Origin: Paraburkholderia gardini
GTDB lineage: Bacteria > Pseudomonadota > Gammaproteobacteria > Burkholderiales > Burkholderiaceae
DNA: 64,000 bases
Assembly (NCBI RefSeq): GCF_907164575.1
Contig: NZ_CAJQYY010000009.1
Span: 62,001-126,000, forward strand
Direction: 5' to 3'
Part shown: positions 52,342 through 61,018 of the stretch, piece by piece
Layout: every line of letters begins with the position of its first letter
Position numbering within the stretch: position 1 is the stretch's first letter
Program-made: the position numbers and the translations under genes
The notes under the pieces: generated by a model
Databases searched by the model: none
The model's input: only the letters and a program-made list of their open reading frames with translations
What the model was told of the DNA's origin: nothing

Positions 52342-53025
52342 GTGTCGACGCAATCTCCCCGCTCTCCGCAATCCGGAAAAACCGCGCAGCGCGGCCAGCC
52401 GGCTTCCAACGGTGCATCGAACGGCGCGCCGCCCGCGCGCCAGGGCTCGTGGCAACGCGGCCGCTGGATGATGCTGCTGATCGCGGTCATCTGCGCGGCG
52501 CCCGTGATCGCTTCGTACATCACGTACTACGTGATCAAGCCAAAGGGCGGCACGACGAGTTACGGCACGCTTGTCGAACCGCAGCGTCCGATTCCCGACT
52601 CGCTCACCGTTATCGGCGAAGACGGCAAGCCGATGCCGCTCACGTCGCTGCGCGGTCGCTGGCTGCTGGTCTCGGTGGACGGCAGCGCGTGCGACAAGGC
52701 CTGCGTCACGAAGCTGTATTTCATGCGCCAGATCCGCGCGACGCAGGGCGGCGAACGCGGGCGCGTCGTCAACGTATGGCTGCGTACCGATCCGTCGACT
52801 GTTCCGGACGTCGTCAAACGCGCCTACGACGACACCGACATGCTGATCGTCGATCCGTTCGCCGTGGCCGCGTGGCTGCCGGTTGACAGCGGCACGAAGC
52901 TGACCGACCACATCTTCGTGGTCGATCCGAACGGCAATCTGATGATGCGGTTTCCGAAAGATCCGGACCCGGGCAAGATCAAGGGCGACGTGACGAAGCT
53001 GCTCAAATGGTCGAGCATCGGCTGA
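52342..53025 (+). CDS. SCO1-like membrane-anchored copper/thiol protein
   Basis: 227 residues from GTG 52342 (AAAGAGG upstream, preferred over ATG 52324). A Pro/Ser/Gln-rich cytoplasmic N-terminus, one helix (MLLIAVICAAPVIASYITYY), then a thioredoxin-like domain with SVDGSACDKACVTKLYF (CxxxC) and DHIFVVDPNGNLMM. It resembles SCO proteins but the sequence after CxxxC (not CPTxC-like) and the missing distal His are atypical. Likely a redox partner for oxidase copper insertion. Confidence 0.75.
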   Translation: MSTQSPRSPQSGKTAQRGQPASNGASNGAPPARQGSWQRGRWMMLLIAVICAAPVIASYITYYVIKPKGGTTSYGTLVEPQRPIPDSLTVIGEDGKPMPLTSLRGRWLLVSVDGSACDKACVTKLYFMRQIRATQGGERGRVVNVWLRTDPSTVPDVVKRAYDDTDMLIVDPFAVAAWLPVDSGTKLTDHIFVVDPNGNLMMRFPKDPDPGKIKGDVTKLLKWSSIG

Positions 53026-53082
53026 TGTGACGGTGCCGCGCCCGCGCCGTGGCGCACCGTTTTTCGCGAGAAGGGTAGAGAG

Positions 53083-54192
53083 ATGTTTGTTTTGCAACTC
53101 GGCCTGATTGGTCTGTGCATTGCGCTGTTGCCGCTGTCGTACGTCTGGGTCAAGGCCGACGACAACAAGTTTCGCAAGCTCGTCTGGATCACGACCTTCC
53201 TGACGCTAGACCTCGTGATGTTCGGCGGCTTCACACGTCTGACCGATTCCGGCCTCGGCTGTCCGGACTGGCCGGGCTGTTACGGCACGTCATCGCCGTT
53301 CATCGCGCATGCCGCGATCCACGCGGCGTATCAGGCGATGCCGGGCGGGCCGGTGAGCATGTCGAAGGCGTGGATCGAAATGATCCACCGCTACTTCGCG
53401 ATGGCGATCGGCGTGCTGATCATCGCGCAGACGCTGATCGCGTGGACGGCGAAGCTGCGTCGCCGGCCGCTGCACGTGTCGCCGTGGTGGCCGACTTCGC
53501 TGTTGCTGCTGATCCTCGTGCAAGGCGCGTTTGGCGCGTGGACCGTGACGATGAAGCTGCAGCCCGCAATCGTGACGACGCACCTGCTGCTCGGTCTCGC
53601 GCTGCTCGGCACGCTCGGCTGGCTGGCGGCGCGCCAGACGCCGCTGCCCTCCTTTGAACCTGCAGCCGCCCGCTGGCGCGCGGCCGCGCTCGCCGCGCTG
53701 GTCCTGCTGATCGTGCAGATCGCGCTGGGCGGCTGGGTGAGCACGAACTACGCGGTTCTCGCGTGCACCGATTTCCCGACCTGCAACGGCCAGTGGATTC
53801 CGCCGATGAACTTCGCGCGCGGCTTTCACCTGTGGCGTGCGCTCGGCATGACCGGCGACGGCGACTTCATCACGCAGGACGCACTGGTCGCGATTCACTG
53901 GACGCATCGCACGTTCGCGTTCGTCGTAATCGCGTATCTCGTGTGGTTCGCGCTGAAAGTGCGCCGCTTCGAATCGTTGCGGCGGCCGGCGAACGGCGTG
54001 CTGCTGGTCGTCGTGATCCAGTTCATCACCGGTCTGTCGAACATCGTCCTGCAATGGCCGCTGCCCATTGCAGTCGCCCATAACGGCGGTGCCGCGATCC
54101 TGCTGCTGCTGCTCGTTATGCTAAACTTTCGAATCGCTTATAGCCGTCCCGGCCGCGCAGTGTTGCCCGCGCGCGATGCCGCGCCAGCGTGA
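53083..54192 (+). CDS. ctaA: Heme A synthase (Cox15/CtaA)
   Basis: 369 residues, eight helices. Oxidises heme O to heme A. GGFTRLTDSGLGCPDWPGC contains a conserved histidine-and-cysteine-type substrate loop, IEMIHRYFAM and WTHRTFAFV the heme-ligand histidines. Gram-negative type. ctaB follows six bases after the stop. Confidence 0.94.
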   Translation: MFVLQLGLIGLCIALLPLSYVWVKADDNKFRKLVWITTFLTLDLVMFGGFTRLTDSGLGCPDWPGCYGTSSPFIAHAAIHAAYQAMPGGPVSMSKAWIEMIHRYFAMAIGVLIIAQTLIAWTAKLRRRPLHVSPWWPTSLLLLILVQGAFGAWTVTMKLQPAIVTTHLLLGLALLGTLGWLAARQTPLPSFEPAAARWRAAALAALVLLIVQIALGGWVSTNYAVLACTDFPTCNGQWIPPMNFARGFHLWRALGMTGDGDFITQDALVAIHWTHRTFAFVVIAYLVWFALKVRRFESLRRPANGVLLVVVIQFITGLSNIVLQWPLPIAVAHNGGAAILLLLLVMLNFRIAYSRPGRAVLPARDAAPA

Positions 54193-54198
54193 CCCCAC

Positions 54199-55104
54199 AT
54201 GGACAGCACAACTCTTCCCCATCATCCCGGTAGCCGGATCTCCCAGTACATCGCGCTGACGAAGCCGCGTGTCACGCAGCTCGCCGTGTTCTGCGCGGTC
54301 ATCGGCATGTTCCTGTCGACGCCCGGCATGGTGCCGTGGAAGCCGCTGATCGGCGGCACGATCGGCATCTGGCTGCTGGCCGCCGGCGCATTTGCGATCA
54401 ACTGCCTCGTCGAACAGAAAATCGACGCGAAGATGCGCCGCACCGCATGGCGCCCGTCCGCGCGCGGCGAGATCACCACGATGCAGATCCTCGTGTTTTC
54501 GGCCGTGCTCGGCAGCGTCGGCATGTGGACGCTCTACACGTTCGCCAACGCGTTGACGATGTGGCTCACGGTTGCCACGTTTGTCGGCTACGCGGTCATC
54601 TATACGCTGCTGCTCAAGCCCGCCACGCCGCAGAACATCGTGATCGGCGGTGCCTCGGGCGCGATGCCGCCCGCGCTCGGCTGGGCGGCCGTCACCGGTC
54701 ACGTGCCGGGCGATGCGTGGATTCTCGTACTCATCATTTTCGTCTGGACGCCGCCGCATTTCTGGGCGCTCGCGCTTTACCGCCGCAAGGATTACGAAAA
54801 CGCCGGTCTGCCGATGCTGCCCAATACGCACGGCGAGAAGTACACGCGTCTGCATATCCTGCTCTACACGGTGATTCTCTTCGCCGTCACGCTGATGCCG
54901 TTCGTTTCCGGCATGAGCGGTGTCCTGTATCTCGCGGCGGCCGTGGTGCTGGGCGCCGTGTTTCTCGGCTATGCGTGGAAAATCTATCGGGAATATTCCG
55001 ACGCGCTCGCCCGCAAAACCTTCCGTTATTCGATCGTTTATCTGTCGCTGCTGTTCCTGGCGCTTCTGGTCGACCACTACGCTCGCGTTCTCGTTGGCGC
55101 ATAA
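54199..55104 (+). CDS. ctaB: Protoheme IX farnesyltransferase (heme O synthase)
   Basis: 301 residues. UbiA-type prenyltransferase adding a farnesyl group to heme [22 protein letters not shown] is the first Asp-rich motif (NxxxDxxxD), [21 protein letters not shown] the second. Seven to nine helices. Six bases from ctaA, so tightly co-translated. Confidence 0.95.
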   Translation: MDSTTLPHHPGSRISQYIALTKPRVTQLAVFCAVIGMFLSTPGMVPWKPLIGGTIGIWLLAAGAFAINCLVEQKIDAKMRRTAWRPSARGEITTMQILVFSAVLGSVGMWTLYTFANALTMWLTVATFVGYAVIYTLLLKPATPQNIVIGGASGAMPPALGWAAVTGHVPGDAWILVLIIFVWTPPHFWALALYRRKDYENAGLPMLPNTHGEKYTRLHILLYTVILFAVTLMPFVSGMSGVLYLAAAVVLGAVFLGYAWKIYREYSDALARKTFRYSIVYLSLLFLALLVDHYARVLVGA

Positions 55105-55108
55105 CACC

Positions 55109-55723
55109 ATGCTCACACTCAGGCTTGCGCGCGCGGCGCGCGTCGCCGTAGCTGCCTGCGCGCTTGGCGGCGCGCTCCTGATCGCCGGCTGCAACAAGGC
55201 GCCCGCGTTTCAGAATCTCGATATCACCGGCAATACGCAGTTCGGCGCCGATTTTTCGTTGCCCGACACGAGCGGCAAGATGCGCACGATGGCCGACTTC
55301 AAGGGCAAGGTGGTGGTGCTGTTCTTCGGCTACACGCATTGCCCGGATGTCTGCCCGACGACGATGGCCGAACTGTCGCAGGCGCTGCAGCAACTCGGGC
55401 CAAAGGATGCGCAGCGCGTGCAGGTGCTGTTCGTGACGGTCGATCCTGAGCGTGATACGCCCGAACTGCTGGCGCAATACGTGCCGGCGTTCAATCCGGC
55501 GTTTATCGGCCTGCGGCCTGCCAACGATGCACAGCTTGTCAAGGTGGCGAAGGACTTCCGGGTCTACTACGCGAAGGTGCCGGGCAAGACGCCCGACAGC
55601 TACACGATGGATCACACCGCCGCGAGTTATGTGTTCGATCCGGACGGCAAGCTGAGACTCTTCGCCCGCGACGGGCAGGGCGCCGCGCCCTGGGTGCACG
55701 ACATCAAGCTGCTGCTCGACTGA
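55109..55723 (+). CDS. SCO1/SenC family copper chaperone lipoprotein
   Basis: 204 residues from ATG 55109, four bases after ctaB. A signal peptide with lipobox (LLIAGC) anchors a thioredoxin-like SCO domain; FGYTHCPDVCPTTMAEL is the copper site (CPxxC with later His in YTMDHTAASYVFD). Delivers copper to the CuA site of subunit II. Ends at a strong terminator, so it closes the cox region. Confidence 0.94.
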   Translation: MLTLRLARAARVAVAACALGGALLIAGCNKAPAFQNLDITGNTQFGADFSLPDTSGKMRTMADFKGKVVVLFFGYTHCPDVCPTTMAELSQALQQLGPKDAQRVQVLFVTVDPERDTPELLAQYVPAFNPAFIGLRPANDAQLVKVAKDFRVYYAKVPGKTPDSYTMDHTAASYVFDPDGKLRLFARDGQGAAPWVHDIKLLLD

Positions 55724-55800
55724 CTGCTGTTCGACGACTGTCCGGGGCGCGAGAGCGCAACGCAGCGCGAAATAACGAAACAACGAACGAAATAACAACG

Positions 55801-55830
55801 AACGGCCGGTGAATCTCACCGGCCGTTTTC
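55801..55830 (+). terminator. Terminator at the end of the cox cluster
   Basis: AACGGCCGGTGA (55801-55812) pairs perfectly with TCACCGGCCGTT (55816-55827) around a three-base loop. It is usable by the convergent YciI gene as well. Confidence 0.85.
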
Positions 55831-55846
55831 TGCTGGCGCCCGCGTT

Positions 55847-56137
55847 TTACGACAGCGCGGGCAGATTCAGCCCCGGCGCGAGCCGCGTGGCCTTGAATTC
55901 CTCGACGGTGTAGGTGGCCAGTTGTTGCTGCGCGAACGGATCGGTGGCGAGGATGGCGTCCAGCCGTTCCCGATCGATTCGCACTGCAAGGATGATCCCG
56001 CCCGTACGCGGCAGCTTCGGCCCGGCAGCGATAAACACGCCTGCATCAAATTGTTGCCCGAGGAATGCACGGTGCGCTTCGAGCGCGTCGTCGATGCGAT
56101 CGAGCGATGCGGTGTAGGTGATGTTGACGACGTACAT
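55847..56137 (-). CDS. YciI-family protein
   Basis: 96 residues from ATG 56137 (minus), with AGGAGC upstream. YVVNITYTASLDRIDDALEAHRAFLGQQFDAGVFIAAGP matches the small ferredoxin-like YciI fold with a conserved His-Asp pair. Related to muconolactone isomerase; biochemical role unclear. It converges on the SCO terminator. Confidence 0.87.
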   Translation of the reverse strand: MYVVNITYTASLDRIDDALEAHRAFLGQQFDAGVFIAAGPKLPRTGGIILAVRIDRERLDAILATDPFAQQQLATYTVEEFKATRLAPGLNLPALS

Positions 56138-56261
56138 GACAGCTCCTGAAAAATGGGCCGGCGCAGCCCGCCGGTGCTTCGCCATTATCGTTCAGCGCGA
56201 AAACCAGTGCCGCTGGATTCGGGCGCCTGCGGCGGCCGCGCTGGCGGCATCCCTGTTTTTC

Positions 56262-56289
56262 TCAAGTCGGTGAAACTTTCAGCCGTTAT
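56262..56289 (+). promoter_or_regulatory. Sigma-28 (FliA)-like promoter of the chemoreceptor gene
   Basis: TCAAGTCG (56262-56269), 12 bases, GCCGTTAT (56282-56289), close to the flagellar sigma-factor pattern TAAAGTTT-N11-GCCGATAA. It is 78 bases before the chemoreceptor ATG. The -35 half is weaker than the -10. Confidence 0.5.
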
Positions 56290-56366
56290 ACAACTTGCAA
56301 TCGTTTGCGCTCAAAAGGCGCGGGCGAGCGCAAACCGAAAGAAACCACACGAAAGAGACCAACACA

Positions 56367-58184
56367 ATGAGCAGGATGAGTCTGAACCGCAAGCTGTGGC
56401 TGTCACTTGCGCTCGTATGGCTGGGGTTGCTGGGCGTCGGGCTATGGAGCGCGGTCGAGACGCGCGGCACCATGCTTGCCGAGCGCAAGGCCGGCATGGT
56501 GAATCTCGTCGAGGCGGCGCAGGGCGTCGTCAACGGTTATTACACGCTCGTTCAAAGCGGCAAGCTGGGCGAAGCCGATGCGCAGCGTGAAGCGCTCGCG
56601 CGTCTCGCGACCATGCGCTACGGCGAATCCGGATACCTCTTCGTGATGGATTCGAAGCCGGTCGTGCTGATGCATCCGACGTTGCCGCAAATGGACGGCA
56701 AATCCGTCGGCGACTTCAAGGATCCGGACGGCAAGCTGCTCTACGTATCGATCGTCGATGCGGCGAAGGCAAGCGGCCGCGGTTTCGCCGAATATCGTGG
56801 CCGCCTGCCGCACAGCGAAACGGCCGTACCCAAGATCAGCTACGTAGTGCATTTCGCGCCGTGGGACTGGAACATCACGAGCGGTGTTTTCATCCGCGAC
56901 ATCGACACGACGTACTACCGGACGCTGCTCGGCCACCTGATCGTGGTGCTCCTGATCGGCGCGGCGATTTCGGTGGCGATGGTGCTGATCATCCGCAACG
57001 TGCGCGGCAGCCTGGGCGGCGAGCCTGAGCACGCGGCGCGTCTTGCTGCGAGCATCGCGCAAGGCGATCTGACGCAGACCGTCGCGCTGCGCCCGAACGA
57101 CAGCACCAGCATGATGGCCGCGATGAACCAGATGCAGGCGCGCCTGCAACGGACGATCGGCGAGATCCGTCGTTCGGCGGAATCGATCGCGTCGGCGACG
57201 CAGCAGATCGCGACCGGCAACAGCGACCTGTCGCAACGCACGGAGCAACAGGCCGCATCGCTGCAGGAAACGGCCGCAAGCATGGAACAGCTGACGGCGA
57301 CAGTGAAGCAGAATGCCGACAACGCGCGCCAGGCGAGCGGACTCGCGCACAACGCGTCGGATATCGCGACGCGCGGCAACGATGTCGTGAGCCGCGTGAT
57401 CGGCACGATGAGCGAGATCAACGAAAGCTCGCACAAGATTTCTGACATCATCGGCGTGATCGAGGGCATCGCCTTCCAGACCAACATTCTCGCGTTGAAC
57501 GCGGCGGTGGAAGCCGCGCGTGCCGGTGAGCAGGGACGCGGCTTCGCGGTGGTGGCGGGCGAAGTGCGGAGCCTCGCGCAACGTTCGGCGACCGCGGCAA
57601 AGGAAATCAAGCAACTGATCGGCGACTCCGTGGAACGCGTGCACAAGGGCTCGGAGCTCGTCGGCCAGGCCGGCGCGACGATGGGCGAAATCCTGCAGGC
57701 GGTGCGTCGCGTGACCGACATCATGGGCGAGATCGCGGCGGCATCCGAGGAACAGAGCAGCGGCATTTCGCAGGTCGGCCGCGCCGTCACGCAGATGGAC
57801 GAAGTCACGCAGCAAAACGCGGCGCTCGTCGAAGAAGCGGCCGCCGGTGCCGCCTCCCTGCAGGATCAGGCAGCGCGTCTGCACGACACCGTGAGTGCGT
57901 TCCGTGTCGAAGAACAGGCGGGCCGCGTCGAGCCGTCCGTGCGCACTGCTGCGCGCGCACTGCAATCGCCGACGACCCGCGCGACCGCATCTGCATCTGC
58001 ATCCGCACGCGCACGCGCAACCGCAACTACACGCGCGGCGGCAAAACCCGCGCCGAAGCCCGCCGCTCGCGATGATGCCGGCGGCGCCATGGCAGGTCGC
58101 GACACCGCGAACACCGCGAAATCGCCGGTGGATGCGATTGCTGCCAGCGCCGCCGCGCCTGGTGACGACTGGACGACGTTCTGA
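56367..58184 (+). CDS. Methyl-accepting chemotaxis protein
   Basis: 605 residues from ATG 56367. Two membrane helices (about 11-31 and 188-210) flank a single-Cache periplasmic sensor ([35 protein letters not shown]). A HAMP domain (about 210-265) and the signalling coiled coil follow, with hairpin tip [20 protein letters not shown]. After residue 545 comes an Ala/Arg/Thr-rich linker, and the protein ends in DDWTTF, the pentapeptide tether (xWxxF) used to dock CheR and CheB. The ligand is unknown. The sensor recalls receptors for small carboxylates, by fold only. Confidence 0.94.
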   Translation: MSRMSLNRKLWLSLALVWLGLLGVGLWSAVETRGTMLAERKAGMVNLVEAAQGVVNGYYTLVQSGKLGEADAQREALARLATMRYGESGYLFVMDSKPVVLMHPTLPQMDGKSVGDFKDPDGKLLYVSIVDAAKASGRGFAEYRGRLPHSETAVPKISYVVHFAPWDWNITSGVFIRDIDTTYYRTLLGHLIVVLLIGAAISVAMVLIIRNVRGSLGGEPEHAARLAASIAQGDLTQTVALRPNDSTSMMAAMNQMQARLQRTIGEIRRSAESIASATQQIATGNSDLSQRTEQQAASLQETAASMEQLTATVKQNADNARQASGLAHNASDIATRGNDVVSRVIGTMSEINESSHKISDIIGVIEGIAFQTNILALNAAVEAARAGEQGRGFAVVAGEVRSLAQRSATAAKEIKQLIGDSVERVHKGSELVGQAGATMGEILQAVRRVTDIMGEIAAASEEQSSGISQVGRAVTQMDEVTQQNAALVEEAAAGAASLQDQAARLHDTVSAFRVEEQAGRVEPSVRTAARALQSPTTRATASASASARARATATTRAAAKPAPKPAARDDAGGAMAGRDTANTAKSPVDAIAASAAAPGDDWTTF

Positions 58185-58430
58185 TTCACGCTTCACCCAG
58201 GCGGGCCGCCGGCGAACTGGCGGCCCGCTGTCCGATACGCCTCGCTTTTCCCTTCATCTGCTTCGTCCTCCTCGCCTCGCCTGCATATCCATATGCCATC
58301 GCGGTATTTCCCTTCGCATGGGGCGTATGAGACCATTTACGGTCCCGCGGACTGCGAAAACAAAAGACAGTCCCGGCGCGTCTCTCGCGAACTATCGAAA
58401 CTGAATCAACGCAACACAATCGGGAAATCC

Positions 58431-59243
58431 ATGCAGCGTAGAACACTCCTCAAAACCCTCTCCGCCGTCCTCGCGACGGCCGCATTCGCGACCAGCTTCA
58501 TCGCGCACGCCGACGACAAGATCATCAAGGTCGGCACGATCAGCGGTCCCGACGCGCAGATCTGGGCGGTCGTCCAGAAAGTCGCGAAGCGCGAGGGCCT
58601 GAACGTGAAGGTCATCGAATTCAACGACTACGTGCAGCCGAACGCCGCGCTCGACGCAGGCGACCTCGACGCCAACAGCTTCCAGCATCAGCCCTACCTC
58701 GACAGCCAGGTCAAGCAGCGCGGCTACAAGATCGTGAATGCCGGTCTCACGTACATCTCGCCGCTTGGTATCTATTCGAAGAAGCTGAAGTCGGTGAAGG
58801 ATCTCGCGCAAGGCGCGAAAGTCGCCGTGCCGAACGATCCGTCGAATGAAAACCGGGCGCTGCTGTTGCTGCAATCGCAGGGCGTGATCAAGCTGAAGGC
58901 CGGCGCGGGCACGAACGGCAACAATGCGACGCCGCTCGACGTCGCCGAAAACCCGAAGAAGGTGAAGCTGATCGAACTGGACGCCGCGCAATTGCCGCGT
59001 TCGCTGTCGGACGTCGATGCCGCCGCGATCAACACGAACTTCGCGCTCGCCGCCGGGCTGCAACCGGCCAAAGATGCGATCGCGCTCGAAGACATCCATA
59101 GCCCGTACGCGAACCTGATCGCCGTGCGCACGCAGGACAAGGACAAGCCGTGGGTGAAGAAACTGGTCGCGGCGTATCAGTCGGAAGACGTGCGTCAGTT
59201 CATCAAGACGGAATTCAAGGGCTCGGTCGTGCCGTCATTCTGA
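58431..59243 (+). CDS. metQ: MetQ/NlpA-family methionine-type substrate-binding protein
   Basis: 270 residues from ATG 58431. The signal peptide (MQRRTLLKTLSAVLATAAF...AHA) has no lipobox cysteine, so the mature protein is probably soluble in the periplasm rather than lipid-anchored like E. coli MetQ. KIIKVGTISGPDAQIWAVVQ, LDANSFQHQPYLDS and VAVPNDPSNENRALLLLQ are NlpA motifs. No permease or ATPase (MetI, MetN) gene is adjacent. The usual ligand is D/L-methionine; specificity here is inferred from the family. Confidence 0.87.
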   Translation: MQRRTLLKTLSAVLATAAFATSFIAHADDKIIKVGTISGPDAQIWAVVQKVAKREGLNVKVIEFNDYVQPNAALDAGDLDANSFQHQPYLDSQVKQRGYKIVNAGLTYISPLGIYSKKLKSVKDLAQGAKVAVPNDPSNENRALLLLQSQGVIKLKAGAGTNGNNATPLDVAENPKKVKLIELDAAQLPRSLSDVDAAAINTNFALAAGLQPAKDAIALEDIHSPYANLIAVRTQDKDKPWVKKLVAAYQSEDVRQFIKTEFKGSVVPSF

Positions 59244-59324
59244 TTCGCTGGATCGTGGGCAATCCGCGATCCAGAATCAACGAGCGGCAAGCAGAAGCGC
59301 CATGGGCAACCCTGGCGCTTTTTT
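59241..59324 (+). terminator. Double-hairpin terminator after metQ
   Basis: First hairpin: TGATTC and CTGGATCG with CGATCCAG and AATCA (59241-59279). Second: AAGCGCCA (59295-59302) with TGGCGCTT (59313-59320), followed by TTTT. The second is the rho-independent terminator. Confidence 0.82.
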
Positions 59325-59381
59325 GTTGTCCGCGTGGACGAACGAAAAGGCAGGCCAGTCGCGAGTCCCTGCAATCGCCGG

Positions 59382-59840
59382 TCAGTTCCCGCCGTGCCGG
59401 ATCTCGCTGCCGAGCAACCGCTCGATCAACTGCATCGCCGCGACGAGCTGCTCCTGCTCCGCCGGATCTAGCCGTGTCAACTGCGCGCATACCTCGTCGT
59501 TGGCGGCTTCGTCGAGCGGTTCATATGCTGCGCGGCCTGCGTCGGTGAGCGCGAGCAGCGACTGGCGCGCGTCGACTTCGGAAGGGCGACGTGAAATCAG
59601 GTTGCGACGCTCAAAGCTTGTGAGCAGGCGGCTCAGGTAGCCGCTATCGAGGCCCAGATTGCGGATGAGCGCCGCCGCGGTATCCGCGCGACCACGCTGC
59701 AACTCATGCAGCACGCGCACTTCGGTCAACGAGAACGGACTTCTCTGCAGGCGCTCGTGCAGCGCGCCGATGCGCTGCGTATAGAAGCGGTTGAAATGGC
59801 GCACCACCTGAGCGCGCTGCAGTATCGCGGGATCGGTCAA
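59382..59840 (-). CDS. MarR-family transcriptional regulator
   Basis: 152 residues from a TTG at 59840 (minus strand), with CGGAGAG about six bases upstream. Winged helix-turn-helix: TEVRVLHELQRGRADTAAALIRNLGLDSGYLSRLLTSFERRNLISRRPSEVDARQ (about residues 38-92). MarR proteins usually repress efflux, stress or aromatic genes and respond to phenolic ligands. It stands 352 bases before a divergent GntR gene; a TCAC-N7-GTGA dyad over its promoter suggests autorepression. Confidence 0.87.
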   Translation of the reverse strand: MTDPAILQRAQVVRHFNRFYTQRIGALHERLQRSPFSLTEVRVLHELQRGRADTAAALIRNLGLDSGYLSRLLTSFERRNLISRRPSEVDARQSLLALTDAGRAAYEPLDEAANDEVCAQLTRLDPAEQEQLVAAMQLIERLLGSEIRHGGN

Positions 59841-59877
59841 CGTAGGCTCTCCGATGTTCTTTTCGACGATCAGGCCG

Positions 59878-59909
59878 TCACTCTATATGTGATTCCATCC
59901 CTTTTACAA
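59878..59909 (-). promoter_or_regulatory. Promoter and dyad of the MarR-type gene
   Basis: On the minus strand TTGTAA (-35, complement of 59904-59909), a 16-base spacer and TATAGA (-10, complement of 59882-59887). TCAC-N7-GTGA (59878-59892) overlaps the -10, a natural place for a MarR dimer. Confidence 0.5.
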
Positions 59910-60143
59910 ATTCGGGTCAAAAGCGGATGAGGTCGATACGCGGTTGCTGGTATTAAAGAGGTATGTACTTTGTGCAGACTGGGCTCTTATGGGGCAGACC
60001 AGTGGCCTCTTTTTTGGTGTTAAAACAGGCTTGTACGGGTAAATCCTGATCTCCGCAGTGTTGATAAAGCACCCTTGAATATCTTAATAAATTGTTTTAT
60101 ATCAATATGTTATGTGAATTTCTTGAGTCTGGATCGACGTGGT

Positions 60144-60171
60144 TTGACTGGTATTATGTTGGTTATATAAT
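60144..60171 (+). promoter_or_regulatory. Promoter of the nag cluster with operator-like repeat
   Basis: TTGACT (60144-60149), 16-base spacer, TATAAT (60166-60171). The CTGGTATTA repeat (60148-60156) overlaps the spacer, so a protein bound there would block RNA polymerase. This fits autorepression by the GntR-type regulator. Confidence 0.7.
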
Positions 60172-60222
60172 GGGCTCCACGTTCAAGAAGCCGTGCTCTC
60201 GTTCCCCGATCGCCGGAGCCCC

Positions 60223-60957
60223 ATGGAAACTCGCTGGTCCGCCCTGATGCCTGACGCGCGTAACGTCACGCCGCTCTACCTGCAGCTCGCGCGCAATCTC
60301 GCGACGGCGATCCATTGCGGCGTCTGGTCGGCCGGCGAGGCGCTGCCGTCCGAGCGCACGTTGTCCGACGCCATCGGCGTTTCGCGCATTACCGCGCGCA
60401 AGGCAATCGAACTGCTCGTCGAGCAGGGTCTGATTCGCCGCGCGCGGGGCGCCGGCAGCTTCATCACGCCGCGCGTCGAAGATCCGCTCTCCCGTCTCAC
60501 CGGTTTCACGAAGAAGATGGAGCAGCGCGGCTTCCATCCCGATTCCGTGTGGCTCGAACGCGAAATCCGTTCGGCGAATCGCGAGGAAGTCGTGCATCTC
60601 GGCCTGTCGCCGGGCGCACCGGTCGCGAGTCTGCGGCGTCTGCGCCGCGCCGACGGCATCGTGATGGCGGTCGAACACTCGGCGCTGCCTGCTTCGATCG
60701 TGCCGGACCCGCAGGCCATCGGCCTGTCGCTTTACAGCTATCTGGAGCAACGCGGTATGGCCGTGGTACGCGCGTTGCAGCACTTCCGGGCCGTCAACGC
60801 AACGAGCGAGATTGCCGGCCTGATGGATATCGAGCCGCGCACCGCACTGCTCGTGATCACCCGCGTCGGCTACAGCGCCGACCAGCGCGCGATCGAACTC
60901 ACCGACACCTATTGCCGCGACGACTACTACGACTTCGTCGCTGAACTGCGGCAGTAG
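60223..60957 (+). CDS. nagR: GntR-family regulator of GlcNAc utilisation
   Basis: 244 residues from ATG 60223 (GGAG four bases upstream; a GTG at 60193 is in frame). HutC/FarR subfamily: N-terminal winged helix (TPLYLQLARNLATAIHCGVWSAGEALPSERTLSDAIGVSRITARKAIELLVEQGLI) and a C-terminal UTRA ligand domain. Such regulators bind GlcNAc-6-phosphate or glucosamine-6-phosphate and derepress nag genes. nagA follows immediately, which identifies the pathway. Confidence 0.87.
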   Translation: METRWSALMPDARNVTPLYLQLARNLATAIHCGVWSAGEALPSERTLSDAIGVSRITARKAIELLVEQGLIRRARGAGSFITPRVEDPLSRLTGFTKKMEQRGFHPDSVWLEREIRSANREEVVHLGLSPGAPVASLRRLRRADGIVMAVEHSALPASIVPDPQAIGLSLYSYLEQRGMAVVRALQHFRAVNATSEIAGLMDIEPRTALLVITRVGYSADQRAIELTDTYCRDDYYDFVAELRQ

Positions 60958-61018
60958 CGCGGAACAGAACCAGGCGGAAGCAGTCATGAAAATGCACGAT
61001 GCATCATCAGAGAGACAC

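Larger units (their letters stand above)
59841..60222. other. AT-rich divergent region upstream of the GlcNAc regulator
   Basis: 382 bases with no coding frame. CTGGTATTA occurs at 59947-59955 and again at 60148-60156. ACTGG (59978-59982) and CCAGT (59999-60003) form a loose inverted pair. TTGATA (60061-60066) and TAATAA (60085-60090), 18 bases apart, make a second possible promoter. The stretch 60061-60130 is strikingly AT-rich. Confidence 0.55.

Noticed and set aside
55768..55803. Tandem repeat or CRISPR-like array
   Set aside because: The stretch around cgaaataac is a short purine-rich low-complexity run with unequal units and no spacer structure. No other array-like repeats were found.
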